Positions 1 through 7,732 of a stretch of 64,000 nucleotides of DNA are shown here, in pieces. Origin of the DNA: Thermomicrobiales bacterium (lineage in GTDB: Bacteria > Chloroflexota > Chloroflexia > Thermomicrobiales > CFX8); contig JBAOIG010000003.1 in the NCBI GenBank assembly GCA_037045155.1, positions 682,001 through 746,000 of the forward strand. The letters run 5' to 3'. The translations under genes and the position numbers were made by a program. Every line of letters starts with the position of its first letter. Positions within the stretch are counted from its first letter, which is position 1. The notes beneath the pieces were generated by a model, which did not search any database, had not been told where the DNA came from, and saw only the letters and a list, made by a program, of their open reading frames with translations.

Positions 1-1
1 G

Positions 2-28
2 GAAAGCGTCGAGATCGTTACCAAGTAA
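2..28 (+). CDS. Possible 3' end of an upstream gene (partial)
   Basis: The first bases read in frame 2 as E-S-V-E-I-V-T-K followed by a TAA stop at 26-28. This is plausible as the last residues of a gene that begins outside the window. With eight codons nothing can be said about function, and a chance open frame of this size is common. Confidence 0.25.
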   Translation, partial: ESVEIVTK

Positions 29-110
29 ACAAACCTCGAACGCTGCGCGGGCAGGGCCGTGACCATCTGCCCGCTCGCGCAGTACACGGGACAGGATGGT
101 CGGGACTTTC

Positions 111-785
111 ATGCGGCTCTGGTTGATTCGTCATGGCGAGACGATGTCGAATGCGCGTGGCGTGTTCCAGGGTCATCTGGACATTGAGCTGAACGAGCGC
201 GGCGTCTCGCAGGCTCGCGCGGTCAGCGCCTATCTCGCGCCGATCGCGTTCGCGGCTGTTTTCTCCAGCGACCTGCAGCGAGCGGCGCGGACAGCCGAGC
301 TTCTTGCGGGCGATCGCGCTGTTGCCTTTGACCCTGACCTGCGGGAAATGAACTACGGTGTCCTGCAGGGAGTCGCCTATCGGGATGCGGCAGAGACGTT
401 GCGACCGCACAGGCTCGAGGAGGCCTGGCTACGTGGAGAGATCCATCGTGGTCGCCAGTCACTGCCGGCGGGCGAGAGCCTCGCGCAGTTCCGCCGCCGG
501 ACATCGAGGTTCGTGGACAAGCTGGACGATCGGTTTCTCGATGACGAGTCCGCAAATGTCCTGGTCGTCGGACATGGCGGCCAGTTGGCGGTGCTGTTGA
601 CTGTTCTGCTCGGCATGCCGGCGCGAGCTCGATACTCGTTTCGTTTCGCGAACTGCGGAATCTCGGTCCTTACACGCATACCCGGGAACACCACGCTGGA
701 TCTGCACAACCTCGTGGTTTGGGATGAAGGGCGCGTATTCAGCGACCGCGGGCTATCCGGCCAACTGCCTCAACGAGCCGAGTAA
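111..785 (+). CDS. Histidine phosphatase family protein (phosphoglycerate mutase-like)
   Basis: A 224-aa protein of the histidine phosphatase superfamily, which removes phosphate from small metabolites through a phospho-histidine intermediate. The catalytic R-H-G motif is at residues 7-9, the acid E in 'LREMNYG' near residue 79, and the second histidine in 'VVGHGG' near residue 155. An ATG at 96 is also in frame, but family homology starts at 'MRLWLIRHGE', so 111 is preferred. Substrate cannot be read from the sequence: CobC-like, GpmB-like and broad-specificity phosphatases look alike. The 3' end overlaps the facing aminotransferase gene by 47 nt. Confidence 0.85.
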   Translation: MRLWLIRHGETMSNARGVFQGHLDIELNERGVSQARAVSAYLAPIAFAAVFSSDLQRAARTAELLAGDRAVAFDPDLREMNYGVLQGVAYRDAAETLRPHRLEEAWLRGEIHRGRQSLPAGESLAQFRRRTSRFVDKLDDRFLDDESANVLVVGHGGQLAVLLTVLLGMPARARYSFRFANCGISVLTRIPGNTTLDLHNLVVWDEGRVFSDRGLSGQLPQRAE

Positions 786-1938
786 TATCCGAATCATCGG
801 TGAAGTAGGTACAGGAAACGCGCACTGCGCTCGGCTCCTCGACGCGACGCTGGGCGATCCTGTCGCGATCCCAAAGCTCCTGGCTGATATCAATTCCGCT
901 CATCCCGGCGATCGTGAAGGTGACGATTCCTGAGGAGTCGTGCCATTCGACCGGCGTGATGACATCGATGCCAGGGGTTTCGTTCAGCGCTTCTTTCATT
1001 CGACTCGACATCGTATTCACGTGACTGAATATCGCGTCCCAACCGAGGGTTGCCTGATACTCGATCGCGTCGGCGAGAGCTTCATAGGTGTGCCAGGCAC
1101 GTGTGCCGTACTCGAAACGCGAGGCGTCCCCCGCGAAACGAAGCGTGGGAGGTGGATCGGTCTGGTAGTAGCTCCGTGTCCACTGTGGCTCAACCGCTCC
1201 GTCGCCGAAATAGGCCGGCGGGACGAGATCGATCTTCCCCGGATCGAACCAGGCAAAGCCGCTTCCCTTCGGGCCGGCCAGCCACTTGTGGCCGTTACCG
1301 ATGACGAAATCGGCGCGCAACACAGGAATGTCGATCGGGAACTGCCCAACGGACTGCGATGCGTCGACCAGAATGACGACATCTGGCCCGACGAGGTCGC
1401 GGATTCGTTCAACTGGCACTCTCGTTCCGGTCTCGCATGAGACGTGGCTGATTGCAACCACCCGGGTTCGGTTGCTGAGGACGGCGTGGATATTGGCAAG
1501 GAGTGCGTCCGGGTCGGAGCTCAACTGCGTAAATCGCAACCGGGCCTCGGCACGCTCGCAGGCTGCCAGCCATGGATAGATCATTGCCGGATGCTCTTCG
1601 GTGGAGGTAATGACCTCATCACCGGCCACAAGCGGAAAGCGGGCTGCAATCCAGTTGATTCCATCAGTCGCGTTTCGATTAAGAGCGACGTCGGATGGCT
1701 CGACACTGAGGAACGACGCGAGCGTTCGACGAGCGCGTTCGTACCCCTCTACTGCTCGTGCCTGCGTGGCGTGCCCACCGCGCTCGTGGTCGACAATGTA
1801 CGCGAGATGCCGGGCAAGCACTGGCTCGGCCATGATCCCTACAGTGCCGGTGTTGAGGTAGGTCCAGTCATCCAGTATCGGAAGCGCCGACCGGGTTGCC
1901 GCGAGATCGTAGCCGGTGGTGTTTGCCGCGTCGTTCAT
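739..1938 (-). CDS. Aminotransferase class V family PLP-dependent enzyme
   Basis: A 399-aa fold-type I PLP enzyme of the class V group (cysteine desulfurase / isopenicillin-N epimerase-like). The N-terminus 'YLNTGTVGIM' matches the family's substrate-pocket start. 'VDASQSVGQFPIDI' carries the PLP-ring aspartate, and the Schiff-base lysine lies in 'NGHKWLAGPKGSGF' around residue 218. No conserved cysteine loop typical of IscS/SufS is seen, so it is unlikely to be the main Fe-S cysteine desulfurase. ATG at 1938 is preceded by AAGAGG. It appears monocistronic, with 145 nt to the next gene upstream. Confidence 0.85.
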   Translation of the reverse strand: MNDAANTTGYDLAATRSALPILDDWTYLNTGTVGIMAEPVLARHLAYIVDHERGGHATQARAVEGYERARRTLASFLSVEPSDVALNRNATDGINWIAARFPLVAGDEVITSTEEHPAMIYPWLAACERAEARLRFTQLSSDPDALLANIHAVLSNRTRVVAISHVSCETGTRVPVERIRDLVGPDVVILVDASQSVGQFPIDIPVLRADFVIGNGHKWLAGPKGSGFAWFDPGKIDLVPPAYFGDGAVEPQWTRSYYQTDPPPTLRFAGDASRFEYGTRAWHTYEALADAIEYQATLGWDAIFSHVNTMSSRMKEALNETPGIDVITPVEWHDSSGIVTFTIAGMSGIDISQELWDRDRIAQRRVEEPSAVRVSCTYFTDDSDITRLVEAVGRIARGR

Positions 1939-2083
1939 TGCCTCTTTTGCCTGTCGTTCACGACGAATTCACGCGACCGGATGGTAGCAGAACGCTTGGT
2001 CGTGGTCGATTGTGGGTCGGATGGCGAACGGACCCGACGCATTGCCGGGTCCGTTGGACAGCACGCCGAAGATAGCCGGGTGA

Positions 2084-2293
2084 TTACGCGACGAGCGCGT
2101 CGTAAACACGCTCGTAATCGTTGAGCAGCTTGAGCCAGTGACGTTCCCAACGTGTCACGTCCTGACCTTCTTCGAGACCGCTGTCGATCATCCGATACCC
2201 GTCCTCGAGGCGGGCTTCGATCTCACGGAGGTAGGCCAGCAAGTGCTCAGTGTCTTCGTTCGTCTCGATGATCATGGTTGGCATCGCCGACAT
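2084..2293 (-). CDS. Small helical protein of unknown function
   Basis: A 69-aa acidic, predicted all-helical protein with no cysteines and no signal or membrane segment. The ATG at 2293 has a good ribosome binding site (AAGGA, 7-8 nt upstream). It lies 31 nt downstream of the ERF/Rad52-like gene on the same strand, so it is probably co-transcribed from the SOS-box promoter at about 2970-3000. No family is recognised. The linkage suggests, but does not show, a role beside DNA repair. Confidence 0.6.
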   Translation of the reverse strand: MSAMPTMIIETNEDTEHLLAYLREIEARLEDGYRMIDSGLEEGQDVTRWERHWLKLLNDYERVYDALVA

Positions 2294-2324
2294 TTTTCAA
2301 TCCTTCCTGGCCAGTCCCGGTGAA

Positions 2325-2912
2325 TCAGGAAGCCGCCCGCTCGGCTTGGAGTAGCTCGATCAGTTGCGAGATATCTCGACGGCTCAGCTCGGCAACAACC
2401 TGGCCGAATGACTGCTGTGCTCGCTCTTCAAGTCCGTCGCTGGTGATACCAGCCTGGCGCGCAATAGTCTGGAGGTAGTGGAGTTGGCGGTCCGTCGCAG
2501 CAAGGCGAGCGCCATTGGTTGATGGGTCACCGTCGCGGGCCGCGCGGATATCGACCGGGGAATCCACGACACGTTGCTGTTCCACGCCAAAGTCGAAGTC
2601 CCAGCAGAACTGCGTGCCGAAACCAACTGCCGCGAGTGCCCGACCGAGCGCCTTCGTCTCTGCCTTCTCAAGATAGTCAGCGAAGTCGCCGGCGCGCTCG
2701 CTGCCCCATCCGGTGGCAGAAGCGCCCTCTGGCAGGATCACCCGCGCGCGGAAGATAGCGGCGTCATCGCGGTGCTCAACGAGCGCTGTCTCGATCTGTG
2801 CTTCTGGATGGGTCGACCGCAGCCAGACGAGTCTCCACTTCACTTCGAGGTAGTCGCGCCCGCTGATCTTCGTCAAATAGCGGGTGGGGTCGAATGCGGA
2901 CTGCTCGCTCAC
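2325..2912 (-). CDS. ERF/Rad52-like single-strand annealing-type protein
   Basis: A 195-aa protein. Residues about 10-110 have the layout of ERF/Rad52-like single-strand-annealing proteins common in phages: 'YLEVKWRLVWLRSTHPEA' at the start, then a beta-rich stretch, then 'DYLEKAETKALGRALAAVGF', where the 'KAETKALGRAL' helix is the most diagnostic part. The C-terminal 60 residues ('TDRQLHYLQTIARQAGI...') form a helical tail often seen after such domains. Here the gene sits in a chromosomal replication/repair neighbourhood, divergent from dnaN-recF, with a perfect GAAC-N4-GTTC SOS box over its predicted transcription start. The annealing function is inferred from resemblance, not from active-site residues. 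Confidence 0.6.
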   Translation of the reverse strand: MSEQSAFDPTRYLTKISGRDYLEVKWRLVWLRSTHPEAQIETALVEHRDDAAIFRARVILPEGASATGWGSERAGDFADYLEKAETKALGRALAAVGFGTQFCWDFDFGVEQQRVVDSPVDIRAARDGDPSTNGARLAATDRQLHYLQTIARQAGITSDGLEERAQQSFGQVVAELSRRDISQLIELLQAERAAS

Positions 2913-2952
2913 CGTCTGCTCTCCGTTTCAATCATCAATCTGGCGTCCGCCT

Positions 2953-2966
2953 AGAACGTATGTTCT
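2953..2966. promoter_or_regulatory. SOS box (LexA operator), GAAC-N4-GTTC
   Basis: A perfect 14-bp palindrome, AGAAC GTAT GTTCT, contains the Gram-positive/DinR-type LexA consensus GAAC-N4-GTTC, a box also reported for a Chloroflexi member. It covers about +1 to +14 of the predicted minus-strand transcript, where LexA would block initiation. The dnaN promoter lies over 100 nt away, so control of dnaN is less likely. Confidence 0.7.
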
Positions 2967-2972
2967 GAATGC

Positions 2973-3001
2973 ATGATATACGGAACTTGTCCGAGAGTCA
3001 A
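2973..3001 (-). promoter_or_regulatory. Promoter of the ERF-like gene
   Basis: On the minus strand a -35 TTGACT (2996-3001) and a -10 TATCAT (2973-2978) are separated by exactly 17 nt, each 5/6 to consensus. The predicted start near 2966 falls in the SOS box. It drives the 2912 gene and probably the 2293 gene. Confidence 0.7.
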
Positions 3002-3069
3002 GTACCCTCGGAACTGGGGATATCAGAAGATGGGTCGGTTCTGACAATCACGGCGAGGCCGGAGCGCTG

Positions 3070-3078
3070 TGCTATAAT
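3070..3078 (+). promoter_or_regulatory. Extended -10 promoter of dnaN-recF
   Basis: TGC-TATAAT, a perfect -10 with the TGn extension and no good -35 at 17 nt. The predicted start near 3085 leaves about 35 nt before the dnaN GTG. Confidence 0.6.
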
Positions 3079-3119
3079 GCGGCTCAATTTGAGTGTACGG
3101 ACACCAAGGAGCGAGTCTC

Positions 3120-4262
3120 GTGCGGGTAACGTGCTCACAGGGTAGCCTCCACCGCGCGCTGTCGATAGCCGGCCGCGCCGTCGCGTCGAAGAGCACACTC
3201 ACAGTGCTCGGGAACTATCTCCTCGAGGCCGCTGAGGATGCGTTGACGGTCTCCGCGACGAATCTGGATCTCGCAATAACGTGTCGTATCCCGGCGGAAG
3301 TCACCGAGTCGGGGCGAATCACGGTTCAGGCGAGAGTCCTCAGCGAGTTTGTCGCGAGTCTCGACGACGACACGGTGGAGCTGAGCCAGGAGCAGGGGCC
3401 ACTGACGGTCACTGTTCGGCAGCGTGCTACCCAGGCGCATGTGCGTGGCACCGACCCGGAGGATTTTCCGACAATCGCGCGGGCGATCGAGGGCGGCGCC
3501 TCGCTGGCGCTGGAGCCGGGCGCGTTTCGCGACGCGATCTCTCGCGTCGTGTTCGCGGCGGCAACCGACGATAGCCGGCCAGTTCTGGCCGGCGTGCAGC
3601 TCACCGCGCGGGATGAACGACTCACCCTCGCTGCGGCCGATGGGTTTCGGATGTCCGTCCAGCAGGTCAATCTCGGCCGACCGGTCGATCAGGATCTGTC
3701 GATCATCGTCCCGGCTCGGTCGTTTCAGGAGGTCTCGCGCGTCCTCGCGGATGCCGGGGATGTCGTTACCCTCACCGTTACGCCGAACCAGAGCCAGCTC
3801 ATGGTGACGCTCGAAGACGTCTGGATCACAACTCGACTTATTGACGGCACATTCCCAGACCTGAGCCAGATCATCCCGAGGGACTGGAACACGCGCACAA
3901 CAGTCCAGCGGGACGACCTGCTTGATGCAACCAGGCGCGCGACGATCTTCGCTCGTAGCAACAACGACGTTGTCAAGCTGGAGATCGCGCCGTCCAGCGA
4001 GTCGCTGGATATCGGCCGGATCACCGTAACCGGGACAGCCGCGGACACCGGCGACAACCGCGACGATATCGACGCGCAAGTGGAAGGCGGCGAAATGCAG
4101 ATCGCCTTCAACGGTCGCTATCTGAACGACGTGCTGTCGGTTCTCCGAGACGCCCGGGTTGCCTTTGAGCTTCAGGGCCCCAACAGTGCCGGGGTGATCA
4201 AGTCGGCTGAGTCCGAGGACTTTGTCCACGTCATCATGCCGATGGTCATCGGCGCGAATTAG
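3120..4262 (+). CDS. dnaN: DNA polymerase III subunit beta (sliding clamp)
   Basis: A 380-aa beta clamp, the ring that tethers DNA polymerase III and hosts repair factors. Three clamp domains of about 120 residues each follow in order, and the family start 'CSQGSLHRALSIAGRAVASK' is clear. The C-terminus 'IMPMVI' matches the conserved 'MPMR/V' ending. GTG at 3120 is preferred over the in-frame GTG at 3093 because AAGGAG ends 8 nt upstream and homology begins there. It is followed 13 nt later by recF. dnaA, which often precedes dnaN, is not adjacent here. Confidence 0.95.
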   Translation: MRVTCSQGSLHRALSIAGRAVASKSTLTVLGNYLLEAAEDALTVSATNLDLAITCRIPAEVTESGRITVQARVLSEFVASLDDDTVELSQEQGPLTVTVRQRATQAHVRGTDPEDFPTIARAIEGGASLALEPGAFRDAISRVVFAAATDDSRPVLAGVQLTARDERLTLAAADGFRMSVQQVNLGRPVDQDLSIIVPARSFQEVSRVLADAGDVVTLTVTPNQSQLMVTLEDVWITTRLIDGTFPDLSQIIPRDWNTRTTVQRDDLLDATRRATIFARSNNDVVKLEIAPSSESLDIGRITVTGTAADTGDNRDDIDAQVEGGEMQIAFNGRYLNDVLSVLRDARVAFELQGPNSAGVIKSAESEDFVHVIMPMVIGAN

Positions 4263-4275
4263 CCGCGCTCCTCAA

Positions 4276-5484
4276 GTGACGGAGATTGAACAAGTCGCCG
4301 TTCAGCGCCTGGAGCTCGAGCAGTTCCGCGTGTACGAGTCGTTAAGGCTCGAGGTTCCCGCTGCCGGCCTCCGCATCGTCGGAGCGAATGGCACGGGAAA
4401 ATCGTCGCTCCTTGAAGCGCTCGAGCTGCTGTCAACAACGCGACCCAGACGCGGCGCAAATGATGGAGACCTGATCGCCCATCGGAGCGGAGTCGAGCTC
4501 GGCGTGCCACCGTACACGCGGGTGGAGGCGCATGTGCTTCGAGGCGACGCGTTAGCTGTGCTCGAGGTCTTCATTCAGCAACGTGAGCATCGATCGGGGA
4601 CGAAGAAGCTACTGAAGGTCGCGAATCGATCCCGACGAGCCGCCGATGTTGTTGGGATCGTGCCGACTGTATCGTTTGCTCCCGATGATCTCGATCTGGT
4701 GCTCGGCTCTCCGTCAGTGCGGCGACGTTTCCTCGACATCATGCTGTCACAGACTGATCGTCGATATCTCGGACATCTGTCGCGCTACGCGCGCATCCTG
4801 GCGCATCGCAACAGCCTGCTGAAGGATCCGGGATCTTCTGTGCCAGGGGGTGACGACCAGTTCTCGTACTGGGACGAACAACTGGTCGCGCTCGGTGCGT
4901 ACATCATCGCGGCCCGGGCAGGGGTGATCAGGAGTCTGGATGATCTTGCCCGCCAGCGGTTTCACGAGCTATCACCAGATTCAGGAACACTCCAGATCAG
5001 ATATACGTCGACGCTGACAGCGGCGGAGTCGTGGTGGGATAGCGTGAACACCGTGAGCGGTGACGCACTTGACGGCGCGCAACGAGTGGGCACGCTCTTC
5101 GAGAGTCAGCTCCGGCGAGGGCGACACGCAGATCTGGCGCGGGGCGTGACGTCGATCGGTCCGCATCGCGATGATCTGGAGTTTCTCCTGGATGGACGAC
5201 CCCTTGCGCGGTTCGGATCACGCGGCCAGCAGCGCCTGGTCGTCCTCGCTCTGAAGCTCGCGGAGCTGGGAGTGGCTGAGACGAGAATCGGGTTCAGGCC
5301 GATTCTGTTGCTCGACGATATGCTCTCAGAGCTCGACCCGGCACATCGTGAATCGCTGCTCGCGGCGGTCGCGGCCGGTGGCCAGGTGTTTATCACGGCG
5401 ACAGAGCCGGGACTGGTCGATCGAGCGGATCTGTCGGCTCTCGGGCACGTGTGGCTGAAGGAACCAGGGCAGATCGGCCTGTAG
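4276..5484 (+). CDS. recF: DNA replication and repair protein RecF
   Basis: A 402-aa SMC-like ATPase that loads RecA at gapped DNA with RecO and RecR. The Walker A motif 'GANGTGKSS' is near residue 38, the ABC signature region around 'RFGSRGQQRLVVLALKLAE', and Walker B 'ILLLDDMLSELD' near residue 340. GTG at 4276, just after the dnaN stop, is the only start that keeps the family N-terminus; no clear Shine-Dalgarno is visible, which suggests translational coupling to dnaN. No gyrase genes follow, so the classical dnaA-dnaN-recF-gyrB order is broken. Confidence 0.95.
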   Translation: MTEIEQVAVQRLELEQFRVYESLRLEVPAAGLRIVGANGTGKSSLLEALELLSTTRPRRGANDGDLIAHRSGVELGVPPYTRVEAHVLRGDALAVLEVFIQQREHRSGTKKLLKVANRSRRAADVVGIVPTVSFAPDDLDLVLGSPSVRRRFLDIMLSQTDRRYLGHLSRYARILAHRNSLLKDPGSSVPGGDDQFSYWDEQLVALGAYIIAARAGVIRSLDDLARQRFHELSPDSGTLQIRYTSTLTAAESWWDSVNTVSGDALDGAQRVGTLFESQLRRGRHADLARGVTSIGPHRDDLEFLLDGRPLARFGSRGQQRLVVLALKLAELGVAETRIGFRPILLLDDMLSELDPAHRESLLAAVAAGGQVFITATEPGLVDRADLSALGHVWLKEPGQIGL

Positions 5485-5499
5485 TAGCACTCGTCGGCG

Positions 5500-5528
5500 T
5501 TGCGTGAAGGAGTTGGCGACCGTATACT
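5500..5528 (+). promoter_or_regulatory. Promoter of tRNA-Gln
   Basis: -35 TTGCGT (5500-5505) and -10 TATACT (5523-5528) with a 17-nt spacer. The predicted start near 5535 is 14 nt before the mature tRNA. Confidence 0.5.
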
Positions 5529-5548
5529 TCGTGGTCGTGGTCAGACGA

Positions 5549-5619
5549 TGGGGAGTCGTCTAACGGTAGGACGTGTGACTCTGAATCACAAAGTTGGGGT
5601 TCGAATCCCTGCTCCCCAG
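5549..5619 (+). tRNA. tRNA-Gln (CTG)
   Basis: A 71-nt cloverleaf. The acceptor TGGGGAG pairs with CTCCCCA, the D-arm contains 'AACGGTAGGA', the anticodon loop is C-T-CTG-A-A and the T-loop is TTCGAAT. The 3' CCA is not encoded. Confidence 0.93.
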
Positions 5620-5633
5620 CCTGTTGAGAGATG

Positions 5634-5677
5634 AACATCGCCCTCGCACGAACTTGCGAGGGCGATGTTCTTTTTTT
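5634..5677 (+). terminator. Rho-independent terminator after tRNA-Gln
   Basis: A perfect 15-bp stem (5634-5648 with 5655-5669), six-base loop, then one C and seven T's at 5671-5677. It ends the tRNA-Gln transcript. Confidence 0.9.
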
Positions 5678-5692
5678 CATGTTCGAGGCCTG

Positions 5693-6013
5693 CTACTCGA
5701 CATTCCATTCCTGGTAGATGAGCTTGCGCCGGCGAGCGCGAACACGCAGGAGGCGCATTCGCACGCGCCCGGTAACGCCGAAGTAGAACAGCGCCGCGAT
5801 GAACCATGGCACCGAGAGCGCAACGACAACGGCGACCGCATCAAGAGTCGGAAAGACGATCAGTATCAGAATCGATGTTACGACCTTGAATGCGAACAGC
5901 GTCCAGACCGACGCCCAGACGACCGTCCGCATCTCGGAGGGGTCTTCGTGATAGACGTAGCGGGAATCGGCTTCGTCCGGTTCGGGACGTTGCCGCTTAG
6001 TGTGGGGAGACAT
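5693..6013 (-). CDS. Small two-helix membrane protein, unknown function
   Basis: A 106-aa protein with a charged N-terminus, two hydrophobic helices (about residues 33-53 and 58-80) and a strongly basic tail rich in arginine (residues 82-98). No family is recognised. It lies just downstream (26 nt) of fhs on the same strand and may be the last gene of that operon. The arrangement suggests an inner-membrane protein with both ends in the cytoplasm by the positive-inside rule. Confidence 0.6.
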   Translation of the reverse strand: MSPHTKRQRPEPDEADSRYVYHEDPSEMRTVVWASVWTLFAFKVVTSILILIVFPTLDAVAVVVALSVPWFIAALFYFGVTGRVRMRLLRVRARRRKLIYQEWNVE

Positions 6014-6039
6014 ATCCCGCCTGCTCGTTTCTATCCAGA

Positions 6040-7731
6040 CTAGTTCAGCCCGATGATCTCGCCTTCGTCGTTGATGTCGACCTTGAGCCCGCCTGGTGAC
6101 TTGCCAAGGCCGGGCATCGTTCGCATTTCGCCCGCGATGGGATAGATGAATCCCGCGCCTGCCGAAGCACGCACCTCCCGAATGAGCAGGTCGAACCCTT
6201 CTGGCCGGCCGACCAGTTGCGGATCCCCGCTCAGCGAGAGATGTGTCTTGGCCATGCAGATCGGTAGATTGTCATAACCAAGTGCTGTGTAGGTGCGAAT
6301 CGCCCGGTTGGCCGCCGGCGTGTAACTGACCGATCCTGCGCCATACATCTCCTTCGCGATGGTCTCGATCTTCGACTTGATCGGCGCGTCGAGCGGGTAG
6401 AGGTGGTGGAAGTTGCTTCCGTGCTCGGCCGCTCGCAATGTTGCGCGCGCGAGATCCGTGCCACCGGCGCCTCCTTCGGCAAAGACCTTGCTGACTGCAA
6501 CATCGAATGCGCCAGCCTCCATCGATACCTTCCGAACGAGCTCGATTTCGGCTTCGGTATCATCCGGGAAGTGGTTGATCGCCACAACGACCGGAATGCC
6601 GTACTTCTGGACGTTCTCGATCTGCTTGACCAGGTTGCCGATTCCCGCAGCGAGGGCGTCAAGGTTCTCGGTCCGCAGTCCTGGGTCCAACGGTTTCCCT
6701 GCGATGATCTTGAACCGGCCGCTGTGCGCCTTGAGCGCCCGAATCGTTGCGACGAGGACAGCGGCATCTGGCTTCAATCCGCTGACGCGGCACTTGATGT
6801 TGAAGTTCTTTTCAGCGCCAAGGTCGGCGCCAAATCCCGCCTCGGTGATCAGAATGTCGGCAAGGCGCAGGCCAATCTGATCGGCCAGAACCGACGAATT
6901 GCCATGTGCGATGTTGCCGAATGGTCCTGCGTGAACGAGCGCGGGAGTGTTCTCGAGTGTTTGCAGCAGGTTCGGCTTGATCGCGTCCTTCATCAACACG
7001 GTCATTGCGCCAGCGATCCCGAGCTGCTCGACGGTGACGGGTTTCTTGGCCTTCGATTGACCGACGATGATGCGCTTGAAGCGCTCGCGGAGATCGTCGA
7101 GGCTGGTCGCGAGCGCGAAGATCGCCATCACTTCGGAAGCGGCTGTGATGTCGAATCCGGTCTGGCGCGGGACGCCATTGCCATCACCGAGACCCGTCAC
7201 GATCTCCCGGAGCGCCCGATCGTTGACGTCCAGAACGCGCCGCCAGGTAATCGTTGATGGATCGATATCCAGCGGATTGCCCTGAAACAGAGAATTGTCG
7301 AGGAACGCTGAGCAGAGATTATGGGCTGCAGTGACAGCATGGAAGTCGCCAGTCAGATGGAGATTGAGATCCTCCATCGGAATCACTTGCGCGTGTCCGC
7401 CGCCGGCCGCCCCGCCCTTGATACCGAAGACAGGGCCGAGTGATGCCTGTCGGACGGCGATGATGGCGTTGGCCCCGACGTGCGCCATTGCCTGCCCAAG
7501 CCCGACTGTCGTCGTTGTCTTGCCCTCGCCAAGTGGAGTCGGGGTGATCGCCGTGCAGACGACGTATTTCCCGAGCGGTCGATCGGTCGGGCGGTCCAGC
7601 GCAGTCAGATTGATCTTCGCCTTGTGACGTCCATAGAGCTCGAGGTCGTCATCGTGAATGCCGAGATCGGCCGCGATCTCGGTAATTGGCTTCAGCGTCG
7701 CCTGACGCGCGATTTCGATATCGGACAGCAT
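6040..7731 (-). CDS. fhs: Formate--tetrahydrofolate ligase
   Basis: A 563-aa enzyme that makes 10-formyl-THF from formate, ATP and THF in the cytosol. The ATP-binding P-loop 'TPTPLGEGKTTTTVGLGQ' lies near residue 60, and the family signature 'IAVRQASLGPVFGIKGGAAG' near residue 100. ATG at 7731 is preferred over an in-frame start at 7779 because AAAGGGG precedes it and the family begins 'MLSDIEIAR'. It starts 1 nt after the folD stop, so the two are translationally coupled. Length is as expected (about 555 aa). Confidence 0.96.
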   Translation of the reverse strand: MLSDIEIARQATLKPITEIAADLGIHDDDLELYGRHKAKINLTALDRPTDRPLGKYVVCTAITPTPLGEGKTTTTVGLGQAMAHVGANAIIAVRQASLGPVFGIKGGAAGGGHAQVIPMEDLNLHLTGDFHAVTAAHNLCSAFLDNSLFQGNPLDIDPSTITWRRVLDVNDRALREIVTGLGDGNGVPRQTGFDITAASEVMAIFALATSLDDLRERFKRIIVGQSKAKKPVTVEQLGIAGAMTVLMKDAIKPNLLQTLENTPALVHAGPFGNIAHGNSSVLADQIGLRLADILITEAGFGADLGAEKNFNIKCRVSGLKPDAAVLVATIRALKAHSGRFKIIAGKPLDPGLRTENLDALAAGIGNLVKQIENVQKYGIPVVVAINHFPDDTEAEIELVRKVSMEAGAFDVAVSKVFAEGGAGGTDLARATLRAAEHGSNFHHLYPLDAPIKSKIETIAKEMYGAGSVSYTPAANRAIRTYTALGYDNLPICMAKTHLSLSGDPQLVGRPEGFDLLIREVRASAGAGFIYPIAGEMRTMPGLGKSPGGLKVDINDEGEIIGLN

Positions 7732-7732
7732 C

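Noticed and set aside
46..86. GC-rich inverted sequence near the left edge as a terminator
   Set aside because: Imperfect stem and no T tract; too little upstream context to judge.
3135..4229. A 364-codon frame antisense to dnaN, and similar ones at 13821-14708, 24517-25473 and 29238-30377
   Set aside because: All are shadows of well-identified genes on the other strand.
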